Shown: in pieces, positions 58,861 through 64,000 of the stretch | How positions within the stretch are numbered: position 1 is the first letter of the stretch | Layout: every line of letters begins with the position of its first letter | From: Metabacillus_B sp050107715 | Lineage (GTDB): Bacteria; Bacillota; Bacilli; Bacillales; Bacillaceae | Length of the DNA stretch: 64,000 bases | Assembly: GCF_050107715.1 (NCBI RefSeq) | Contig: NZ_JBNILN010000001.1 | Span: 682,001 to 746,000, forward strand | Reading direction: 5' to 3' | Translations under genes and position numbers: made by a program | Notes under the pieces: model-generated | The model's database searches: none | The model's input: the letters and a program-made list of their open reading frames with translations, nothing else | What the model was told of the DNA's origin: nothing

Positions 58861-59170
58861 ATTTCATACGAGAGGGTACCTGTACGCCTCCGACCTTCAT
58901 TCTGCTAAAGCACTAAACCTCCGTCCCCGTTCTGTCCGATACCCTGCACCATAAGGGTTTACAGAGTCTCCTCTCTGTCCCCAAAACGACTGAAAACTGG
59001 GGTCGGAGGAAGCCTCCGACCCCAGTTATGTCTACTGACTTTGCTCCGGCACCTAAGTATAAATCTGTTGGAGGAGTAAGGACGAGAGATTTCCGCCTCT
59101 GGCCCTCAGTACTTTACCGCGTCAGGGGTCGGAGGTACTTGTTCCGCACAGCTTCTTCGTTCTTCGTTCA
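58856..59170 (-). repeat. Dispersed non-coding repeat, copy B (inverted relative to copy A)
   Basis: Shares ordered blocks with 12740-13010 when read on the minus strand, including ACTTAGG, GGAGCAAA, CAGTAGACATAA, a GGGGTCGGAGG hairpin (58999-59023), GGGGACAGAGAGGA and GGGGACGGAGGTTTAG. No gene is supported. It lies between the two 256-bp direct repeats. Confidence 0.75.
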
Positions 59171-59190
59171 GCTCTGCATGGCGGCCCAGA

Positions 59191-59445
59191 GGGGTCTGGC
59201 CCGCACTCTGATAAAGAACTAAAGCTCTGGCACCCACTTTCCTAACCCTTGTTCCGCAACGCTTTGAGCCGTCAAGCCTCTGTCCCGCTCTGCTTTAGAG
59301 CAGCAGGGGCCAGGCACCGTGCCTGGCCCCACTTTCGCTGCCGCACTAAAGCTCTGGCACCGGTGCGTGAAGCCTTGACGCACAAGGCCTGATAGCTGTA
59401 CGTCTCTGCTACCGCCTGCTTTAAAGCACTAAAGCTCCGGCACCG
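59191..59445 (+). repeat. 256-bp direct repeat, right copy
   Basis: Second copy of the repeat at 58605, with the palindrome at 59306-59330. The pair flanks copy B of the dispersed element. Confidence 0.9.
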
Positions 59446-59549
59446 CTGCTGCACTAAGCTCCGGCACCGCCCCACTTAAGTAAGCCTGAGCACAGGTCGG
59501 CACTATTAAAAACATCTCCATCCCACCAAACAAACACCATCCCTGCCGC

Positions 59550-60257
59550 CTAATGCCCTCCCAGATACGCCATCTTCACCTGCTCGCTTGAATTCAGTTC
59601 ATCGGGATGACCGGAAATGACGACACGTCCTGTTTCAAGTACATAGGCCATGTGTGCTACAGATAGAGCCATGTGGGCATTTTGCTCGACCAGCAGAATG
59701 GTTGTGCCGCCTTTATTGATTTCCTCGATAATACGGAAGATGGTTTTGACGAGCAAGGGAGCAAGCCCCATTGATGGTTCATCAAGGAGGAGAAGCCTCG
59801 GTCTTGCCATCAGGGCTCTGCCCATTGCAAGCATCTGCTGCTCCCCGCCTGACAGCGTTCCCGCCTGCTGCTTGATCCGTTCCTGCAGCCGCGGGAACAG
59901 GTCGTATACCAGGTCAAAATCGTCTTTGATGCCTTTTTTATCTTTTCGGAGATAAGCACCGAGCTCCAGGTTTTCTTCGACAGACATGTTGGCAAAGATG
60001 CGCCGGCCTTCTGGTACATGGGAAATTCCCTGCTTGACAATGGTTTGGGCAGCTTTCCCCTGAATGTTTTTGTTTTCAAACTGGATGGATCCTTTTTTCG
60101 GCTTCAGCAAACCTGAGATGGTTTTAAGGAGGGTGCTTTTTCCGGCACCATTTGCTCCGATCAGGGTTACGATTTCTCCCTGTTTAATTTCCAGTGAGAC
60201 TTCCTTGAGGGCTTGAATGTGGCCGTAATATACGTTGATGCCTTCTACCTTCAGCAT
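59550..60257 (-). CDS. livF: Branched-chain amino acid ABC transporter ATPase LivF
   Basis: ATP-binding subunit of the Liv transporter, 235 residues. Walker A GANGAGKST near residue 35, signature LSGGEQQMLAMG near 135, Walker B LLLLDEPSMGL near 155. Its ATG overlaps the livG stop by one base (TAATG), so translation is coupled. It is the last gene of livJHMGF. Imports leucine, isoleucine or valine with LivJ. The repeat island lies just beyond its end. Confidence 0.93.
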   Translation of the reverse strand: MLKVEGINVYYGHIQALKEVSLEIKQGEIVTLIGANGAGKSTLLKTISGLLKPKKGSIQFENKNIQGKAAQTIVKQGISHVPEGRRIFANMSVEENLELGAYLRKDKKGIKDDFDLVYDLFPRLQERIKQQAGTLSGGEQQMLAMGRALMARPRLLLLDEPSMGLAPLLVKTIFRIIEEINKGGTTILLVEQNAHMALSVAHMAYVLETGRVVISGHPDELNSSEQVKMAYLGGH

Positions 60258-61036
60258 TATGAAACCTCCTCACCCAGATAAGCCTCGATGACTTTCGGAT
60301 TGTTTCGTACATCCTCCGGACTTCCGGATGCAATCATCTGCCCATGGTCGAGCACATAGATCCGCTCGCAAACCCCCATCACAAGGGGCATGTCATGCTC
60401 AATCAAAAGCACTGTCAGATTGAACTCCTTGCGAATAAAGCGGATGAGTTCCATTAAATCTCTCGTTTCCTGCGGGTTCATGCCTGCGGCAGGTTCATCG
60501 AGGAGGAGAAGCTTTGGATGGGCGGCGAGGGCCCTGGCAATTTCAAGTCTCCGCTGCTGGCCGTACGGAAGGTTTTTTGCTTTATCATCCCGATACCCTT
60601 CCAGGTTGAAAATTTTAAGAAACGCAAGAGCTTTTTCTTCCATGTCCTGCTCTCCTCTGAAATGCCTCGGCAGCCTGAAGATTGTTTCGGCGATCGTATG
60701 CTTAGACAGCGAGTGGTAAGCGACCTTAACATTATCAATTACGGACAGCTCTCCGAAGAGCCGGATGTTTTGGAACGTACGGCTGATTCCTTTTTGGGTA
60801 ATCTTATAGGGCGGCAGGTTTTTCAGTATCTCTCCGTTTAACGAAATGGATCCTTCCGTTGGGGCGTAAACACCTGTCAGCAGATTAAAAAAGGTTGTTT
60901 TCCCGGCACCGTTCGGCCCGATCAGTCCTGCCAGCTCTCCTTCCTTTAGCTCAAGATTCACGTTTGAAACGGCCTTCAGCCCTCCAAATTGAATGCTGAC
61001 GGAATCCACTTTAAGCAGGGGTTTGGCGGTTGTCAT
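60257..61036 (-). CDS. livG: Branched-chain amino acid ABC transporter ATPase LivG
   Basis: ATPase subunit of 259 residues: Walker A GPNGAGKTTFF (about residue 40), the LivG-type extended loop with ITQKGISRTFQNIRLFGELS, signature LPYGQQRRLEIARAL and Walker B LLLLDEPAAGM. It starts inside the 3' end of livM (26-base overlap) after AAGGAGGCCGCTC, an arrangement typical of coupled translation. It pairs with LivF on the LivHM membrane dimer. Confidence 0.93.
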   Translation of the reverse strand: MTTAKPLLKVDSVSIQFGGLKAVSNVNLELKEGELAGLIGPNGAGKTTFFNLLTGVYAPTEGSISLNGEILKNLPPYKITQKGISRTFQNIRLFGELSVIDNVKVAYHSLSKHTIAETIFRLPRHFRGEQDMEEKALAFLKIFNLEGYRDDKAKNLPYGQQRRLEIARALAAHPKLLLLDEPAAGMNPQETRDLMELIRFIRKEFNLTVLLIEHDMPLVMGVCERIYVLDHGQMIASGSPEDVRNNPKVIEAYLGEEVS

Positions 61037-61994
61037 TTGAGCGGCCTCCTTGAGACGATCGTTTGGTTTTAAAGAAGGATGTGATTTCCTTAGTGCCCAT
61101 CAGTCCTTGTGGACGGTACAGCATCATCACAATCAGCACCAGGCTGTAGATAATCATTCTGGTTTCCGGATAATCCTGAAGAAAGGTTGAGACAATTGTC
61201 AGCAGAATCGCAGCAATGACAGCTCCTGACATGCTCCCCAATCCGCCCAGCACTACGAATATCAAAATATCAAATGACTTGAGAAAACCGAAGTTCGAGG
61301 GCTGGATAATGTAAAAGTTGTGCGCAAACAGGCTTCCTGCCACTCCCGCGAAAAACGCTCCGATCACAAAAGCCATTACTTTGTAGTATGTCGTATTGAT
61401 CCCCATTGCGTCAGCTGCCGTTTCATCTTCCCGGATGGAAATGCATGCTCTCCCATGAGTGGAATTTGTGAAATTGCGTATTACCAGGATGGCAGCAAGC
61501 AAACAGCCGAAGATCCAAGGCCACGTTGCAAGATTCGAGACCTGCATCCCGCTTGCTCCACCTACGTAGTCAATATTAAGAAGCATAATTCGAACAATTT
61601 CCCCAAATCCCAATGTGGCGATGGCAAGATAATCTCCTTTAAGACGCAGGGTTGGGATGCCGATAACGAGCCCCGCAGCCGCCGCAGCAAGTCCGCCGGC
61701 AAGCAGCGCCAAGCCAAACGGCAGCTGGAGGTTCATGGTGAAAATCGCAGAGGCATATGCCCCTACTGCGAGGAAGCCCGCATGCCCAATTGAGAACTGC
61801 CCTGTAATCCCGATGATAAGGTGCAGACTTACAGCAAGCATGATATTAATGGCGATGGTGAAGAGGGCATTTACATAGAACGGATTTAATATTCCCCCGG
61901 AAATAAGAAATTGAAAAAGAACAAAGCCTGCAAGTGCGCTTCCGATAGACAGCCAGAAACCTATCGTGTGTTTTTGCTTAGCCATAGCCATCAT
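61011..61994 (-). CDS. livM: Branched-chain amino acid ABC permease LivM
   Basis: Membrane permease of 327 residues with about 9-10 hydrophobic segments and the family phrase GITGQFSIGHAGFLAVGAYA. The first ATG lies two bases after the livH stop; a third Met (61985, MAKQKHT) is a possible alternative start, and the GTAGGG site fits either. It forms the transmembrane channel with LivH. No oddities. Confidence 0.92.
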   Translation of the reverse strand: MMAMAKQKHTIGFWLSIGSALAGFVLFQFLISGGILNPFYVNALFTIAINIMLAVSLHLIIGITGQFSIGHAGFLAVGAYASAIFTMNLQLPFGLALLAGGLAAAAAGLVIGIPTLRLKGDYLAIATLGFGEIVRIMLLNIDYVGGASGMQVSNLATWPWIFGCLLAAILVIRNFTNSTHGRACISIREDETAADAMGINTTYYKVMAFVIGAFFAGVAGSLFAHNFYIIQPSNFGFLKSFDILIFVVLGGLGSMSGAVIAAILLTIVSTFLQDYPETRMIIYSLVLIVMMLYRPQGLMGTKEITSFFKTKRSSQGGRSNDNRQTPA

Positions 61995-61996
61995 CC

Positions 61997-62875
61997 CTAC
62001 ACTTTCTCTCTCATATTTTTCCCGAAGAGCCCGGATGGACGGAAAATGAGAATAAGGATCAGGACAATGAATGCTACCCCGTCACGCCATAATGAGAAAC
62101 CGAGGGCACTGACTAAGGATTCAACGACGCCAAGGACAAGACCTCCGACCATTGCCCCGGGAATGATTCCGATTCCGCCGAGGACAGCGGCTACGAAAGC
62201 CTTTAGTCCGGGGATGATGCCCATAAGCGGTTCAATTTTTATGTAATATACTCCAAAAATAACACCCGCTGCCCCAGCTAAGGCGGAGCCAATCGCAAAG
62301 GTTGCGGAGATTGTATTGTCCACATTGATGCCCATGAGCTTTGCCGCCTCCGCATCATGCGATACAGCCCGCATCGCTTTTCCAATTTTCGTGCGGTGAA
62401 CAATAAACTGCAGCAAAATCATCAGGAAAACGGAAATGCCTAAAATAAATAATGATTGCGAGCTGATATTCAGCCCAAATAATTCAATGGTTTCTTTTGG
62501 AAGGACCGTTCCGGGATAGGCTTCCGGCTGTGCGCCGCGTACATAGATCATTCCGTATTCAATAAATAGAGAGACACCGATTGCTGTGATTAATGCTGCG
62601 ATTCTCGTAGCATTGCGGAGAGGTTTATACGCAATTCTTTCAATCATCATTCCAAACAGGGCACAGACCGTCATCGCAAGCAGCAAGGCGGGCAGGAAGG
62701 GAAGCTTCAGGACGGTAATCGAATAAAACCCTACAAAAGCACCAACCATGAACACATCGCCGTGTGCGAAGTTAATCAGTTTAACAATTCCGTAAACCAT
62801 CGTGTAACCCAAGGCAATCAATGCGTAAATACTTCCAAGCGATATGCCGTTGATCAGCTGCTGGACAAATTCCAT
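61997..62875 (-). CDS. livH: Branched-chain amino acid ABC permease LivH
   Basis: Permease of 292 residues with about eight hydrophobic segments. The opening NGISLGSIYALIALGYTMVY and LINFAHGDVFMVGAFVG are classic LivH landmarks. AAGGAGAGTTAGCG precedes the ATG. It follows livJ by 95 bases containing a hairpin, so permease genes may be expressed at a lower level than the binding protein. Confidence 0.93.
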   Translation of the reverse strand: MEFVQQLINGISLGSIYALIALGYTMVYGIVKLINFAHGDVFMVGAFVGFYSITVLKLPFLPALLLAMTVCALFGMMIERIAYKPLRNATRIAALITAIGVSLFIEYGMIYVRGAQPEAYPGTVLPKETIELFGLNISSQSLFILGISVFLMILLQFIVHRTKIGKAMRAVSHDAEAAKLMGINVDNTISATFAIGSALAGAAGVIFGVYYIKIEPLMGIIPGLKAFVAAVLGGIGIIPGAMVGGLVLGVVESLVSALGFSLWRDGVAFIVLILILIFRPSGLFGKNMREKV

Positions 62876-62924
62876 CGCTAACTCTCCTTATCTTGCCTCA
62901 TATTTTAGTCGTTTCAATTCAAGG

Positions 62925-62957
62925 AGGAAAAAAGAAAGGGGGAAAGCCCCCCTTTCC
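62925..62957 (-). terminator. Attenuating hairpin between livJ and livH
   Basis: Minus strand GAAAGGGGG / CCCCCTTTC stem followed by TTTTTTCC. It probably lowers expression of livHMGF relative to livJ. Confidence 0.7.
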
Positions 62958-62970
62958 CGCACGGTTCCCG

Positions 62971-64000
62971 TTATTCCGGGTCCACCTTTGTTTTAAACTC
63001 CTGCTCCCCGTTCTTGTATTCCAGGATGGATGCTGATTTTACAGGATCATGGTTGCTGTCCAGCGTCAAATTCCCGGATATGAGCTCCAGATCCTTTGTT
63101 TCTTTAAGAGCTTCCTGGATTTTTGCAGGCTCCGAGCTTTCTGCACGTTTAATTGCATCTGCTAAATAATAGGCTGTATCGTAGCCTAGAGCGGCAAAGG
63201 CATCCGGTGACTTATCCTTATATTTTGCTTTAAACGCCTCTACGAACTTTTGGATTTTTTCATCCGGGTCACCGGAGGAGTAATGATTGGTAATGAATGT
63301 ATTATTCAGGGCATCCGCACCCGCAATTTCTGCAAGCTTCGGAGAATCCCAGCCGTCTCCTCCCATAAATGGAACGTCAATGCCGAGCTCGCGTCCCTGT
63401 TTGATGATCAATCCCACTTCCTCATAGTATCCAGGCAGAAAAACAAAGTCCGGCTTCGCCGATTTGATTCTCGTCAAGGTCGCACTGAAGTCTGTATCCT
63501 TAGCGATATACGCTTCCTCAATCGCTACTTTTCCGCCAGCTTCGGTAAATGCTTCCTTGAAGGCCGCAGCCAGCCCTTTGGAATAGTCACTGGATGAGTC
63601 CACGTAAACGGCCGCTGTTTTCGCATTCAGATCCTCTGCAGCGAAGTTCGCAGCCACTGTTCCCTGAAAAGGATCAATAAAGCAAGTTCTAAATGCAAAT
63701 TCGTTCACTTTTCCATCTTTGCTGGTAATCGCAGGATTTGTTCCTGTAGGTGTGATGAGAGGAACTTTATTCTTCGCAAGAATTTCAACCTGGGCCAATG
63801 TATTTGTGCTTGTAGCGGCCCCCACAACAGCGGCCACCTTATCCTGGCTGACCAGCTTCAACGCTCCAGCCGTTGCTTCAGCTGCTTCTGATTTATTATC
63901 CACTTTAACCAGCTCCAGCTTTTTCCCGTCAATGCCCTCTTTATTTATCTCTTCAATCGCGAGTTCAAGTCCTTCTGAAACGGATTGCCCATAAGAAGCA
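62971..64000 (-). CDS. livJ: Branched-chain amino acid substrate-binding protein LivJ-like; 5' end outside window
   Basis: Periplasmic-binding-protein-fold subunit, here the C-terminal 343 residues; the frame runs open through the window edge (ASYGQSVSEGLELAIEEINK at the visible start), so the signal peptide and lipobox are missing. The receptor-type Leu/Ile/Val fold is clear: VVGAATSTNTLAQVEIL, PLITPTGTNPAIT, DFVFLPGYYEEVGLIIKQG, AALGYDTAYYLADAI. It captures branched-chain amino acids outside the membrane and passes them to LivHM. First gene of the cluster. Confidence 0.92.
   Translation of the reverse strand, partial: ASYGQSVSEGLELAIEEINKEGIDGKKLELVKVDNKSEAAEATAGALKLVSQDKVAAVVGAATSTNTLAQVEILAKNKVPLITPTGTNPAITSKDGKVNEFAFRTCFIDPFQGTVAANFAAEDLNAKTAAVYVDSSSDYSKGLAAAFKEAFTEAGGKVAIEEAYIAKDTDFSATLTRIKSAKPDFVFLPGYYEEVGLIIKQGRELGIDVPFMGGDGWDSPKLAEIAGADALNNTFITNHYSSGDPDEKIQKFVEAFKAKYKDKSPDAFAALGYDTAYYLADAIKRAESSEPAKIQEALKETKDLELISGNLTLDSNHDPVKSASILEYKNGEQEFKTKVDPE

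Noticed and set aside
58633..59475. Several 60-70-codon frames in the repeat island
   Set aside because: They recur in both 256-bp repeats on both strands, contain palindromes and have no ribosome sites.

Overview
The window reads as chromosome from a spore-forming Bacillaceae member (Bacillus sensu lato, low-to-mid GC). The evidence is Bacillus-style AGGAGG ribosome sites, spore genes (rsfA, cwlJ, gerQ, ywcE), a menaquinol oxidase, and long synteny with the B. subtilis ywh-ywg-ywf-ywd-ywc region. It is not B. subtilis itself: several blocks (gal/SGLT cluster, liv operon, repeat islands) break that synteny. No tRNA, rRNA, CRISPR array, transposase or prophage gene was seen.

Layout. 0-6.5 kb: pbpG, ywhD, ywhC, ywhB, an arylamine N-acetyltransferase, ywgA and ywfO. 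6.7-12.6 kb: a DUF1450 protein, rsfA, lipL, pta, hemQ, a small membrane protein, then cwlJ-gerQ. 12.7-13.0 kb: a non-coding G-rich repeat. 13.1-15.5 kb: ywdK, ywdJ, ywdI and, upstream of ywdI, a 6S-2-like RNA. 15.6-19.9 kb: two YflT-type stress genes, a two-gene locus resembling endospore-appendage (ENA/DUF3992) genes, ung, ywdF and ywzA. 20.1-29.1 kb: a galactose island (GH42 beta-galactosidase, galT, galE, galK, divergent AraC regulator, SGLT-type symporter). 29.4-31.0 kb: an SDR protein with its TetR regulator. 31.1-34.1 kb: pdxK, a decayed secreted-protein gene, a dense DnaA-box cluster and nfrA. 34.1-39.7 kb: fructosamine-kinase-like protein, YjiH, YitT, NiaP and flavodoxin-family genes. 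40.0-44.4 kb: ywcE and qoxABCD. 44.8-49.7 kb: a small acidic protein, a secreted beta-propeller/LysM protein, and a PTS EIICB plus metal-dependent hydrolase pair. 49.8-50.84 kb: about 25 tandem 41-bp units with paired TGTCTGACA dyads. 50.9-58.6 kb: swrC/yerO, a secreted nuclease and the ywcB-ywcA acetate permease pair. 58.6-59.45 kb: a composite repeat island. 59.5-64 kb: the livFGMHJ branched-chain amino-acid ABC transporter, running off the right edge.

How genes work together. Galactosides entering through the symporter can be hydrolysed by the GH42 enzyme and fed through the Leloir genes; the operon has a sigma-A promoter followed by a near-perfect cre, and a divergent AraC activator. Recognisable sigma factor sites tie rsfA (sigma F/G), cwlJ (sigma E) and a YflT gene plus ywzA (sigma B) to sporulation and stress. 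The most promising unexplained elements are the ENA-like pair at 16.1-16.9 kb, the 41-bp dyad array, the 6S-2-like RNA, the DnaA-box cluster, and the repeat family shared in inverted orientation by 12.7-13.0 kb and 58.9-59.2 kb.
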